Of a DNA stretch of 42,359 nt, positions 15,602 through 24,645 are shown piece by piece. Positions within the stretch are counted from its first letter, which is position 1, and each line of letters opens with the position of its first letter. The DNA is taken from positions 1 to 42,359 of the forward strand of contig JANQRV010000652.1 of assembly GCA_028284395.1 (NCBI GenBank), written 5' to 3'. Source of the DNA: Saprospiraceae bacterium. Its GTDB lineage: Bacteria; Bacteroidota; Bacteroidia; Chitinophagales; Saprospiraceae. A model generated the notes under the pieces. That model searched no databases and was not told the DNA's origin. It saw nothing but the letters and a program-made list of their open reading frames with translations. The translations under genes and the position numbers were made by a program.

Positions 15602-18481
15602 TTATGGATTTTCTCCAAAAGAATAAGTGAGTTTCCCAAGGATGAGCCGGCCGATTCTCGGGAATAGAGGATAAGCACGATATTCCGAATCGAAAAGATT
15701 CGTCGCACTTAAATCAAGCGCCAAACCATTGGTGAACTTATAGCCAATGCTGGCGTCCACTATATTCTGTTCATCGGTCAAACCGGAATAGTCACCGAGA
15801 AATACCTCATAAGATGGATCGTGACGGAAAGAAACACTGCCCCTCCAGCCTTCATCACCGCCGTAGGTTACGCCAAGACGGAATTTGTTCTCTGGCTGAG
15901 AAATGGCCGTTTGTTCCGTACCCTCTGTACCTTGAATCGGTACCTGGAAAACATTATCAGTAATGTAGGAATAGTTAAAGAAGGCAGATAATTCCGTATT
16001 AAAGAAGTATTCCAAACCGAAATCTGCGCCCCAATAATCAAAAGCTTCGAAAGTCCGGTAACCAGCAGCAAGGTGAGTCACTCCATTGTTGGGCATTCTA
16101 TCGGTTGGGGTTGTAGCCAGAATGGCTCCCCCGATCAAAGCTTGAATACCCGTGGCAAAAGCATCACCTCCCGCAGCGTATGCCCCGGAAACGGTTTGTG
16201 TCAGTGCTGCTGCAGTCGCCGCCGCATTCGGATCTCCCGCTCCAGTCAAAATTCCGGTCAGGTAGGTTTCGAGGCCGGTGGCTGCCACCGCTGCCCCAAG
16301 ATCTGAGCCGATGCTTTCTGCCCCAAGCAAAGTATAGCCAGGACTGATGGCGGTGAAAAGCGTTGACCCTTCGATCCTACGGTTATAGATATCCAGAGAA
16401 ATAGCTAGTTTGCTATTGATGATTCCCTTATATCCCAACTCCCAAGTATCTTCCGTTCGAAGTTGCGCCGCTGGAGTATTGATCAGTCCCAGTGGTTGTC
16501 CACTAAATAAGTTTACACCAAAAAACTGCCCCGTCGTACCCTGCGGCGTATTGACGGGATCTGTTAAATACGCTTGGATTGCTGCGGCTAAATCCGGTCC
16601 GGCCTGCGCTTCGATCCCCGGTATCAACTGAGCAAGTACATCTGCGGATACTGCTGCATAAGTATAGGCATTAGGAAGACCTGGTGTACCGACTGGTAAA
16701 CTCGGGAAAGGTAGCAAACCATTGAAAACTATTTGCGGATCACTACCAAAGTCATGACCGGTCACATTCCCGGCTAACCAAATGTCGAAAGCTCCTGGAA
16801 CCAAAGTTGCAACCGGAAAGTCGATATTGATCTGCAATTGGGAAGGAGCAGAAACCGCCCGGTTGTAACCAAAGCGGACGGTATGGGTCGGGCTCGGCTT
16901 ATAGACCAAAACCGCTCTCGGAGAAAATGCCGTTTCATCGATGAAGTCAAAACCGTCAACCCGGCCGGCTAAAACCAAATCGAGTTTTGGACTAAAAGCA
17001 AACTTACCCTGGGCATACCCCCCGATTATACCGTAATCATCGTCATCTTCATTTCTACCGTATACGAAGTGCTCGGTATCATTCTGTGATAAGCGGTAAT
17101 CCATCCCGATGGTAAAGGCGGAGTTCAGGAAATTGGGCGCATCGAAATTATACTGCAGCTGCGCCTCCAACTGTCGGCGATTCACCCCAACATCAAGACC
17201 GGTCTGATAAAGGAAAGTTGGATTTTCATCGGTTCCTCCATCGTTATGGAGATAAAAAGCCTGCGCGAAAAACCCTCCTTTTTGTAGGCGTACCTGAGCC
17301 CAGGACTCGGTCGAATAAGTCCGGCCTTCACCTTGAGAATTGTAGAACAATGAATTACCAAAATTGGCCCCTCCGGCCACAGTGATCGAAAAGTCGTCTT
17401 GGGGCCGAAACTCCAACGCCCCGGTCAAAGCCCAAGACTCCCAAAAATCTTGTAATGGGTTGCCATCTCCATCTTCATCCAGGTCGGCAAAGGTCAACAA
17501 TTGAGTGCCCGGCAACGTAGCATCTACAATATCGTCTTTTACCCCCGGAAGGAATATGCCGTTTTGAGAACCCGGAAGTACGTCTCCGTTCAAGTGGTCC
17601 GCTTCAATAGGCACGTTGAAACTGGGCAAGAATTCATCCCCGCGCTTATAAAAACCAGTGATTTTGAACCCAAATTTATCGGAAACCTTGGTGGCATGGC
17701 GGGCAGTGATCCCGTAGGTGGCTTGTTCGCCCCCCATCAACTCGATGGAAGTACCGGGACGATCGATCGGTGACTTAGAAATAAAGTGGATTACACCGGC
17801 CGTTACACCCGGTCCGTAGAGCGCGGATCCTGATCCTCTAACCACTTCAATTTTCTCCAAATCCAAATTGTTAACCGGAGAGTTCAAAACGTCAAAAGTT
17901 CCGAGACCCGGTCCCGATAGAGACCGGTAGTCTAAAATTGGGAAAGTTGCCGAACCAAAGATCCCACCGTCACCTCTGAGCTGGATATTGACCCGACCGG
18001 CACCTTGTTGTTGCATATGAACACCGGGTTCATTGATGATGGCTCTAGCCGGCGTCGCTGAAGCAGCTACACTTTGTAATTTTCTTTCGGTTAAAACGGA
18101 AATGGAAGCCGGAGCCTCAATTACCTTTTCTCGCCTCCGTGAAGCCGAAATCACGATCTCTTCACCAATTGTAATCCCCTCTACTAAAGATACAGCGATA
18201 TCGTCCGAGGAGGTCACTTCTACCTCGGCAGATTGAAATCCGGTATAAGAAATGACTACGGTAATGGGATAGTCTTCATCAGAATTAAGGGTAAAGGTAC
18301 CATCAAAATCAGTAACGGTACCTACGGTGGTGCCCTTAACTATGACACTTGCTCCGATTAGCGGATCGCCGACTTCTGATGTGATTTTACCTTTTACTGT
18401 GCTTTGACCAAATGAAAGTGAAATGCAACCAACCAGGAGTAGCCCCAGTAAGGTTACTTTGAGTGCATCGAAGTTTTTCAT
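15602..18481 (-). CDS. TonB-dependent outer-membrane receptor with carboxypeptidase-like domain
   Basis: A 959-residue outer-membrane receptor for uptake of an unknown ligand. A signal peptide (about residues 1-25) is followed by a CarboxypepD_reg/SusC-type beta-sandwich with GKITSEVGDPLIGASVIVKG (about 30-110). Next come the plug domain with a VRGSGSALYGPG block and a 22-strand barrel, ending in aromatic-rich strands and a terminal TYSFGENP. No SusD partner is adjacent, so this is a stand-alone receptor. Two Ala/Gly-rich stretches (about residues 610-650 and 720-795) interrupt the barrel and probably form large external loops. A 7-bp inverted repeat lies just upstream. The ligand cannot be inferred. 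Confidence 0.9.
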   Translation of the reverse strand: MKNFDALKVTLLGLLLVGCISLSFGQSTVKGKITSEVGDPLIGASVIVKGTTVGTVTDFDGTFTLNSDEDYPITVVISYTGFQSAEVEVTSSDDIAVSLVEGITIGEEIVISASRRREKVIEAPASISVLTERKLQSVAASATPARAIINEPGVHMQQQGAGRVNIQLRGDGGIFGSATFPILDYRSLSGPGLGTFDVLNSPVNNLDLEKIEVVRGSGSALYGPGVTAGVIHFISKSPIDRPGTSIELMGGEQATYGITARHATKVSDKFGFKITGFYKRGDEFLPSFNVPIEADHLNGDVLPGSQNGIFLPGVKDDIVDATLPGTQLLTFADLDEDGDGNPLQDFWESWALTGALEFRPQDDFSITVAGGANFGNSLFYNSQGEGRTYSTESWAQVRLQKGGFFAQAFYLHNDGGTDENPTFLYQTGLDVGVNRRQLEAQLQYNFDAPNFLNSAFTIGMDYRLSQNDTEHFVYGRNEDDDDYGIIGGYAQGKFAFSPKLDLVLAGRVDGFDFIDETAFSPRAVLVYKPSPTHTVRFGYNRAVSAPSQLQINIDFPVATLVPGAFDIWLAGNVTGHDFGSDPQIVFNGLLPFPSLPVGTPGLPNAYTYAAVSADVLAQLIPGIEAQAGPDLAAAIQAYLTDPVNTPQGTTGQFFGVNLFSGQPLGLINTPAAQLRTEDTWELGYKGIINSKLAISLDIYNRRIEGSTLFTAISPGYTLLGAESIGSDLGAAVAATGLETYLTGILTGAGDPNAAATAAALTQTVSGAYAAGGDAFATGIQALIGGAILATTPTDRMPNNGVTHLAAGYRTFEAFDYWGADFGLEYFFNTELSAFFNYSYITDNVFQVPIQGTEGTEQTAISQPENKFRLGVTYGGDEGWRGSVSFRHDPSYEVFLGDYSGLTDEQNIVDASIGYKFTNGLALDLSATNLFDSEYRAYPLFPRIGRLILGKLTYSFGENP

Positions 18482-18504
18482 TAATTACTCGTTTAAAGGT
18501 TTTT

Positions 18505-18521
18505 AAAACTGAAGCAGTTTT
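18505..18521 (-). promoter_or_regulatory. Inverted repeat in the TonB receptor leader
   Basis: AAAACTG (18505-18511) and CAGTTTT (18515-18521) form perfect 7-bp arms around 3 bases. It lies 24-40 bases before the receptor start. Read on the minus strand the right arm runs into TTTTAAAAA, so it could be an operator or a weak attenuator. The rest of the 18482-18808 gap shows only A/T-rich sequence and a 6-bp AAACCC/GGGTTT repeat (18586-18603). Confidence 0.3.
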
Positions 18522-18808
18522 GCAAATTTGGAATTGCCTCAGGTGCTTATTTGTTATATGGGTTTCGTTGGCTTTAAATCATCACAAACCCACTTTCGGG
18601 TTTAAATTGATCATGCCGAAAAATTACCGATAAAAAATAAAGTTTCAAAAGTTTTAGGAAAGTAAAATTATTGTGCAGCTCGTATAGATATATTGGAATT
18701 TTTTGTAATTAAATATTGCATTTTCCCAAATATGGTCTCCCAGAGACTATCTCAGAAAATAAGAGAATAAAACCTATCTTGCGCTGCTCAAATTGTAAAG
18801 CTTCGCCA

Positions 18809-19711
18809 TTGAATAATCAGTCGTCTGCCGGTTCGCTTTTCTACATCATCATCTCTTTCCTCTTGATTTATTTCGTATGGGGAGCTACCTATCTTTTCGT
18901 TGCATTCGTGGTTGATGAAATCCCTCCTTTCCTGGCTTCCGGCTTCCGGTACCTCATTGCTGCGATGATCGTTTTTGCACTGGCCGCGTTGTTTCGCCAA
19001 TTCCAGGGTGTGACCCGTGATCAAGTCAAGAATGCATTGTTTGCCGGCGTGCTTTTTCTCGGAGTAGGGACGGGCGGTGTGGCCTGGGCTCTTCAATACG
19101 TCGACACCGGCTTTACGTCACTGATCATTAGTTCTCAGCCATTGGTCATTGTATTCATGATGTGGTGGTTCAATGGCAAACGCCCCCCAATCAGTTCCTT
19201 CATCGGTTCAGGCATTGGCATTATCGGCGTCTTTCTACTAATCAGTCAAAAGGAAATTGTTGTCGACACCACCCAATGGCTGGGCATCATTACCATATTC
19301 GGTTGTATTCTCACCTGGGGTTACGCCACTATTTATGTCAGCAAAGCGGATTTGCCAAAGTCCCAAATGGTCAATATCGGACTGCAAATGCTCTCCGGCG
19401 GAACCGCCACCTTTATCTTTAGTCTCGTTGTTGGTGAAGAATGGGTCGATGTCAATCAGCTGACCAACCGGGCCATCCTCTCGATGGGTTTTCTCATTGT
19501 TTTCGGTGGAATCATTGTTTTTACCGCTTTCAACTACTTGCTTCGAAATGTTACCCCGGACAAAGTAGCAACCAGTACTTACGTCAATCCCATCGTGGCA
19601 ATGGTACTCGGTTGGTGGTTTCGTGACGAAATCATCACTTTACAGTCGGTCGTCGCTGCAGTCGTTATTCTCACTGGAGTATTTTTCATCAATTCCGGTA
19701 AAAGTCAATAG
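18809..19711 (+). CDS. EamA/DMT-superfamily permease (RhaT-like)
   Basis: Inner-membrane drug/metabolite transporter of the 10-helix EamA type. The two EamA repeats are visible: the first begins about residue 10 with LLIYFVWGATYLFVAFVVDEIPPFLASGFRYL, the second with GCILTWGYATIYVSK and ends with TYVNPIVAMVLGWWFRDE. The frame is open from a TTG at 18716, but the 31 residues before the TTG at 18809 do not look like transporter sequence, whereas starting at 18809 gives a short polar N-terminus (MNNQSSAGS) just before helix 1. Both candidates are non-ATG, so the start is uncertain. Substrate unknown. It is divergent from the TonB receptor gene. Confidence 0.85.
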   Translation: MNNQSSAGSLFYIIISFLLIYFVWGATYLFVAFVVDEIPPFLASGFRYLIAAMIVFALAALFRQFQGVTRDQVKNALFAGVLFLGVGTGGVAWALQYVDTGFTSLIISSQPLVIVFMMWWFNGKRPPISSFIGSGIGIIGVFLLISQKEIVVDTTQWLGIITIFGCILTWGYATIYVSKADLPKSQMVNIGLQMLSGGTATFIFSLVVGEEWVDVNQLTNRAILSMGFLIVFGGIIVFTAFNYLLRNVTPDKVATSTYVNPIVAMVLGWWFRDEIITLQSVVAAVVILTGVFFINSGKSQ

Positions 19712-19864
19712 ACAACTCTCGGACATGCACCGTCACATTTTTGATCGCAAAGGACTATTTTTTTGCTGCCTCGCTGCGTAACTTAACGGACAGAGTGTTT
19801 GAGTTTTCGGTTCTGCCTACCATGCGGATAAATGACCTTTCTAAAGCATTAAAGATGTTGTACG

Positions 19865-22027
19865 ATGCTCAAACAACAAGCAATGAATACTCAAACAGAA
19901 GTAGATCCACTCCATACCCCTACCGTTACTTCCGGTCAGGCTTTCCCGATCGGGGCCAGTGTACTGCCACATGGCGTTAACTTTAGCCTCTTTTCCAAAA
20001 ACAGCACGGCTATTGAGTTGCTCCTTTTTGATCACCAGGAAGCGTTGACGCCAAGCCGCGTGATCAAACTCGATAAAGAAGAGAACAGAACGGGCTTCTA
20101 CTGGCATGTTTTTGTCCACGGTCTGCACTCCGGTCAAATCTATGCTTTCCGTGCCAACGGGGTGTTCAACCCCGGTCTCGGTCACCGTTTTGATCCGGAC
20201 AAGGTCTTGCTCGATCCCTATAGCAAAGCAGTCGTCATTCCGGAAAAATACGGGAGATTTGAAGCCGGAGTTCCCGGAGACAATGTCGCAACCGCCATGA
20301 AGAGTGTTGTGGTAGATTCCAGTTCGTACGACTGGGAAGGTGACACCACCTTACGGCTTCCATTTACCCGCACCATTATTTACGAATTACACGTCGGTGG
20401 TTTTACTCAAAACCCGAACTCCGGCGTAGAAGAGTCAAAGAGAGGGACCTATGCCGGTCTGATCGAAAAAATTCCCTACCTGAAGGATTTGGGCATCACT
20501 GCCGTAGAATTGCTTCCAATCTTTCAATTCGACCAACAGGATGCTCCGGTAGGCAAGAAAAACTATTGGGGATACAGCCCGGTTTCTTTTTTTGCTCCGC
20601 ACCGAGCTTATTCCTCTTCTCAAAGTCCCCTAGGTCCCGTCAATGAGTTCCGCGACCTGGTCAAGGCCCTCCATCAGGCCGGAATCGAAGTCATTCTCGA
20701 CGTTGTTTTTAATCACACGGCGGAAGGGAACCACAATGGCCCCATTCACTCTTTCAAAGGTATTGAAAACAGGGCTTACTATTTGCTGGAACGGGAACAG
20801 GCTTTCTACTCAAACTACTCGGGATGTGGTAACACCTTAAATGCCAATCACTCCGTTGTCCGAAGAATGATTCTCGACAGTCTCCGGTATTGGGTATCCG
20901 AAATGCACATCGATGGTTTCCGGTTTGACCTGGCAGCCATACTTTCGCGGGACGAACACGGTGTTCCCCTCAAGAACCCGCCCATTCTCTGGGCCATCGA
21001 ATCAGACCCGATACTTGCCGGCACTAAATTAATTGCTGAAGCCTGGGATGCAGCCGGCCTTTATCAGGTAGGAACCTTCATCGGAGATCGTTGGAAAGAA
21101 TGGAACGGGTTATTTCGAGACGATGTCCGCCGGTTTATAAGAGGCGACCGCAATGCCGTTTCAAATTTCGCCTCGAGAATTCTCGCCAGTCCGGACTTGT
21201 ATGCACATAAAGGTCAGCATCCGGAACACAGCATCAATTTTGTAACCTGTCACGACGGATTTACACTCAATGACCTGGTGAGTTATAACCACAAGCACAA
21301 TGAAGCGAATGGCGAAAACAACCAAGACGGAGCGAACGGAAATTTAAGCTGGAATTGTGGAATCGAAGGTCCGAGCGACCAGCAAGAAATTGATCAGTTG
21401 CGGGTCCGTCAAATCAAGAATTTCCTCACCGTAACACTATTGTCCTACGGAACTCCAATGCTTCTAATGGGAGATGAGGTTCGACGCACGCAACGGGGCA
21501 ACAACAATGCCTATTGTCAGGACAATGAGTTGAGTTGGTTCGACTGGAGCCTGGTCGAGAAGCATGCCGACCTCCATCGCTTTGTCAGAACCCTCAATAC
21601 CATTCGGGTCAGCCGCGATGTCTCCCAAACCGACCCCGGTTTGTCACTCGACCAGTTTCTGCGAAACAACCAGGTTCAGTGGCACGGCGTTCAACTGCAT
21701 CAACCGGATTGGAGTCCGGATTCGCACAGTATAGCTTGTACGGTTTGGACCTACAACAATAGTTTTGTTTTACATTTGATGTTCAATGCCTTTTATCAGG
21801 ACCTTTTATTTGAACTTCCCTCCATTGAGGAACTAGGGGGACAGAGCTGGCGAAGATTAATCGACACGGCATTACCTTCACCCGATGACGTCCAACTTTA
21901 TGCCGACGCTACTGTGGTCAGACGTAAACAATACAAGGTAACCGGAAGATCGGTAGTGGTTTTGATCGAAGCAGTGAATCAGGATCTGTCGGAAAAATGC
22001 TCTAGTCCATTAATTGTTTCAAAATGA
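19865..22027 (+). CDS. glgX: Glycogen debranching enzyme / isoamylase (GH13)
   Basis: Hydrolyses alpha-1,6 branch points of glycogen or limit dextrins. The 720-residue protein has an N-terminal CBM48-like domain (about residues 25-130, GVNFSLFSKNSTAIELLLFD) and a GH13 barrel. All three catalytic acids are visible: nucleophile Asp355 in FRFDLA, acid/base Glu392 in AEAWDA and Asp464 in CHDGFTLNDLVSY. Block VIFNHTAEG-like (VVFNHTAEGN) and ENNQDGANGNLSWNCG are typical of GlgX/TreX. The start is the ATG at 19865; a second ATG six codons on is possible. It lies 153 bases after the permease. Its 3' end overlaps the convergent hydrolase gene by 26 bases. No other glycogen gene is nearby. Confidence 0.92.
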   Translation: MLKQQAMNTQTEVDPLHTPTVTSGQAFPIGASVLPHGVNFSLFSKNSTAIELLLFDHQEALTPSRVIKLDKEENRTGFYWHVFVHGLHSGQIYAFRANGVFNPGLGHRFDPDKVLLDPYSKAVVIPEKYGRFEAGVPGDNVATAMKSVVVDSSSYDWEGDTTLRLPFTRTIIYELHVGGFTQNPNSGVEESKRGTYAGLIEKIPYLKDLGITAVELLPIFQFDQQDAPVGKKNYWGYSPVSFFAPHRAYSSSQSPLGPVNEFRDLVKALHQAGIEVILDVVFNHTAEGNHNGPIHSFKGIENRAYYLLEREQAFYSNYSGCGNTLNANHSVVRRMILDSLRYWVSEMHIDGFRFDLAAILSRDEHGVPLKNPPILWAIESDPILAGTKLIAEAWDAAGLYQVGTFIGDRWKEWNGLFRDDVRRFIRGDRNAVSNFASRILASPDLYAHKGQHPEHSINFVTCHDGFTLNDLVSYNHKHNEANGENNQDGANGNLSWNCGIEGPSDQQEIDQLRVRQIKNFLTVTLLSYGTPMLLMGDEVRRTQRGNNNAYCQDNELSWFDWSLVEKHADLHRFVRTLNTIRVSRDVSQTDPGLSLDQFLRNNQVQWHGVQLHQPDWSPDSHSIACTVWTYNNSFVLHLMFNAFYQDLLFELPSIEELGGQSWRRLIDTALPSPDDVQLYADATVVRRKQYKVTGRSVVVLIEAVNQDLSEKCSSPLIVSK

Positions 22028-22838
22028 AGTTGTAGACCGACTTGGATTGAAGACTATGGCCAAAATTCTCCGTGATCCACAATTCGGAATCCGGCCAATT
22101 GCGGTGAATCGCTTCCGCTTCCTTCAGGGGAACCACGATGTCTCCCCGATCGTGAATCACATAACCCGGCACCTGCACTTTTGCAATGAATTGTTCTACT
22201 GAGAACTGATCGACTTTCAGGTCAAAAGATTGTTCAAAATGTCTGGACATTGCCCGTTGTGCCCGGCGACTCAGCCCCAATATTCTATAAAATTCTTTTA
22301 CGACGGTCGATAAGCGCGATGGTGTTCCCAATAAGAAAAGCTTCTGGATCGGAACCTCATCCGTATTGGAACAAAAATACGCCGTCGCCATGCCTCCAAA
22401 AGAATGTCCGACAATGTAGCGAGGTGAATACCGCCTTGCGGCCACTTGAATGGCTTCCGCGTAGAGCACGCCGTTCGTCCGTTTACTACCGGACTTACCA
22501 AGTGCCGGCGCATCCAATGCCGCTACTTCAAAACCATTGTTCCGCAAAGCAGTGATCAAAGCTCGCCACCGGGCAGCATTAGAATCCCATCCGTGTGCCA
22601 AAAGCACACAAGGTCGGTCTCCCTTCCAGTGATAACATTGAATTTCAAAATCTTGAACTGGTAAGCGCTCCATATGGGAGCTTGCTAAAAATCGCTCTTC
22701 TTTTGAGGTGTAAGAACGTCCCTTACGGGGAGTGCAAAACAATTGGAAGGACAACTTCCCCGACATCCGGGGCCAGATGACAGCAATTAAATTGAGTACG
22801 GCCCCTACCCTTTCGGGCGTGATCATCCGCTGGATCAT
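22002..22838 (-). CDS. Alpha/beta hydrolase
   Basis: A serine hydrolase of unknown substrate, 278 residues from the ATG at 22838; the frame extends 23 codons further to a TTG at 22907, but the ATG is preferred. The oxyanion region VLLAHGWDSNAARW, the nucleophile elbow GHSFGG (Ser about 146), the Asp in HDRGDIVVP and the His in NFGHSLQS make a complete triad. An N-terminal segment of about 60 residues with hydrophobic character precedes the fold, so membrane association is possible. It is convergent with glgX and their coding ends overlap by 26 bases. Confidence 0.85.
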   Translation of the reverse strand: MIQRMITPERVGAVLNLIAVIWPRMSGKLSFQLFCTPRKGRSYTSKEERFLASSHMERLPVQDFEIQCYHWKGDRPCVLLAHGWDSNAARWRALITALRNNGFEVAALDAPALGKSGSKRTNGVLYAEAIQVAARRYSPRYIVGHSFGGMATAYFCSNTDEVPIQKLFLLGTPSRLSTVVKEFYRILGLSRRAQRAMSRHFEQSFDLKVDQFSVEQFIAKVQVPGYVIHDRGDIVVPLKEAEAIHRNWPDSELWITENFGHSLQSKSVYNFILKQLMD

Positions 22839-22936
22839 TTTCTTCTTAGACACAAATCTTGGTTGAAAAGATGTTGAGGATACCCTCAAAGAAATTTCAG
22901 CGGCCAAATATATTGAATAAAATCAAGGATTTTCAG

Positions 22937-23149
22937 CTAAAAAGGAGTGATAACATTGGCAATGGCCGTGTTCTCCACCTGGCCTGCCTTTTCATTTTCA
23001 TAAACTGGCATGGCTTGTTCTTTGGCGGCATTATCAGGGCTCATTGAGAAGTTCGCCGCCAGGCAAAAAGTGAAAGCCAAAAGTGCAATTTTCAAAGAAT
23101 TCTTCTGGGTCGCTATTTCGGATTTATATACTTTGCTTACGTTTTCCAT
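22937..23149 (-). CDS. Small membrane or secreted protein (70 aa)
   Basis: A 70-residue frame starting with ATG at 23149, one base after the stop of the preceding small ORF, an arrangement typical of coupled translation. It has a polar N-terminus, a hydrophobic stretch at about residues 19-36 (SLKIALLAFTFCLAANF) and a polar acidic tail. It may be a signal peptide with late cleavage or a membrane anchor. No family recognised. It shares the SLK-hydrophobic-Cys layout with the 59-residue protein at 14858-15037. Confidence 0.5.
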   Translation of the reverse strand: MENVSKVYKSEIATQKNSLKIALLAFTFCLAANFSMSPDNAAKEQAMPVYENEKAGQVENTAIANVITPF

Positions 23150-23150
23150 T

Positions 23151-23399
23151 TCAATTATTTTTTGCTTTTAAGATCGATGTGACAGCAAGTTGCTGCTTTT
23201 CAGCAAAGCATTTGATTCGATTTCGGACTTTGGCCGTAATTGTACTGATTTGGGTGCTTACTCTTCTTTTTCTGGAAAAGGATGTGTTGCTATGGATACT
23301 GTGGTTGCCATAGTTGCTAAAGTCGCTATAGTCATTAGATACTATGATGCTGCGGCCGCCTTGATGGCGACCTTGATGCTTTGATCGTGGCCACGGCAT
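23151..23399 (-). CDS. Small basic Ser/Asn/His-rich protein (82 aa)
   Basis: An 82-residue frame beginning 7 bases after the stop of the sugar kinase gene and ending one base before the next small ORF. Composition is unusual: Ser, Asn, His and aromatic rich in the first half (SNDYSDFSNYGNHSIHSNTS) and basic in the second half. No membrane segment and no recognised family. The tight packing on both sides is the main reason for calling it a gene. A hydrophobic frame exists on the opposite strand, so confidence is limited. Confidence 0.45.
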   Translation of the reverse strand: MPWPRSKHQGRHQGGRSIIVSNDYSDFSNYGNHSIHSNTSFSRKRRVSTQISTITAKVRNRIKCFAEKQQLAVTSILKAKNN

Positions 23400-23406
23400 G
23401 TTTTCG

Positions 23407-24492
23407 TCAGCGAAGCGGCTGATGCCCCTTCGAAACGACCTTGTCGATTAAATGGTCCAAGCGGTCTCGTTGCTCCAGGAATTCACCTGTCCGCTCAATG
23501 TGTTTTTTGGCTTCGAGCAATGGTTTAGGAAGATTGTCGGATTTATCGTTGTTCTGATTCTCCAGGTAAGCGAAGAGAGTGCGAACTCCCTCAAAATAGC
23601 AGGACGTAGCACCGGCAATTGATAAGTACTTTATTTCCATGGGGGTGAGGATATTGCGTGTTTCGGCCAGATAGCCATGCACAAAGGGTTCTATTACTTC
23701 CCAATTTATATGGTCTTCTCCTCTGGTGAGCGACTGAATACCTCGTCCAAAATCGTAGTGAACAAGTCCGGACGTAACGGTGTCCAGGTCCATGACCCCC
23801 CGACCTCTAAGAGCTTCATCAAAAAATACATTTTCCAGGCAACAATCGTTATGGGTCATCCGCACCGGTAATTTTTTTGTTGCTTTCAGCCGTTCTATGA
23901 TGCTCATCTCATCGGCCAGGGCCAGGACACGCTCCACAAGGAAAGAAACGGCTTCGGAGTGAGTTTCAGCTTTCAGGGTCTGGTGTTGACGCATTCTTTC
24001 CAACAGGAGATGGCCGTGGTAATGATCCGGCATAGAAGGTGTCAAGGTTCGGGCTGGCAAACCGGAGAGGATTTTAAGTAACTTACCGTAGGTACGCCCG
24101 GCCTCCAGTACGCCACTTCCGCGCATCGAGGAGTCAGCCAGTTGAAATCCTTTCGGGAATTGTGAGACCCGCCAATAATGGCCATCGGCATCCCGGTGAA
24201 AAAGCTTATTGTCCCAAGTGGAAATGATGGTAAGTGTTTCAAATCCGGCAAATTCTTGCCAATTTAAGTCAACGTACTCTTTGATATGGCCGGTGATCTG
24301 CCATAAGTTCATCATTAATCCGGAGACGTTGGAAAACAAGCGGTGATTAATCCTTTGCAACAAATAATCGGGTAAACCTTCCTCGGAGTTGGCGAGATGG
24401 AAAGTTTCGTTGAGATGTCCGGCATGAATGGGTAAGATGCTCGCAGCAGTACCCTGAAGCTTAAAGAAACCTGTGACCTGCTTGGGATACAT
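23407..24492 (-). CDS. Phosphotransferase (APH) family sugar kinase, NahK-like
   Basis: A 361-residue kinase of the aminoglycoside phosphotransferase/choline kinase fold. The N-terminal pattern HLNETFHLANSEEGLPDYLLQRINHRLFSNV (in pieces: NETFHL, YLLQRINH, FSNV) is that of the N-acetylhexosamine 1-kinase group. The Brenner motif is HNDCCLEN with catalytic Asp about 216, followed by VMDLDTV for metal binding. In the characterised group the reaction is anomeric phosphorylation of GlcNAc/GalNAc. It lies 153 bases downstream of the beta-galactosidase and probably has its own promoter. The sugar acted on is inferred, and simple hexoses are possible. Confidence 0.8.
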   Translation of the reverse strand: MYPKQVTGFFKLQGTAASILPIHAGHLNETFHLANSEEGLPDYLLQRINHRLFSNVSGLMMNLWQITGHIKEYVDLNWQEFAGFETLTIISTWDNKLFHRDADGHYWRVSQFPKGFQLADSSMRGSGVLEAGRTYGKLLKILSGLPARTLTPSMPDHYHGHLLLERMRQHQTLKAETHSEAVSFLVERVLALADEMSIIERLKATKKLPVRMTHNDCCLENVFFDEALRGRGVMDLDTVTSGLVHYDFGRGIQSLTRGEDHINWEVIEPFVHGYLAETRNILTPMEIKYLSIAGATSCYFEGVRTLFAYLENQNNDKSDNLPKPLLEAKKHIERTGEFLEQRDRLDHLIDKVVSKGHQPLR

Positions 24493-24534
24493 AGTGTGTT
24501 TGTTCGGCGACCACTTTCATAAAACACTGATTTA

Positions 24535-24542
24535 CAAAAGTA
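24535..24542 (-). promoter_or_regulatory. Candidate -7 element TACTTTTG upstream of the NahK-like kinase
   Basis: On the minus strand these bases read TACTTTTG, an exact TAnnTTTG. The distance to the ATG at 24492 gives a leader of about 35 bases. No clear -33 TTG is seen. It lies in the 153-base gap after the beta-galactosidase gene. Confidence 0.4.
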
Positions 24543-24645
24543 ATAGAACCGATAAAGGTTGCCTGTAAAGGTTTTTAATTGTCGAACGCTAAAAATAGCT
24601 GACTTCAATATGTACCTTATACGCAAAGATCCTAAAAATGTTGTC

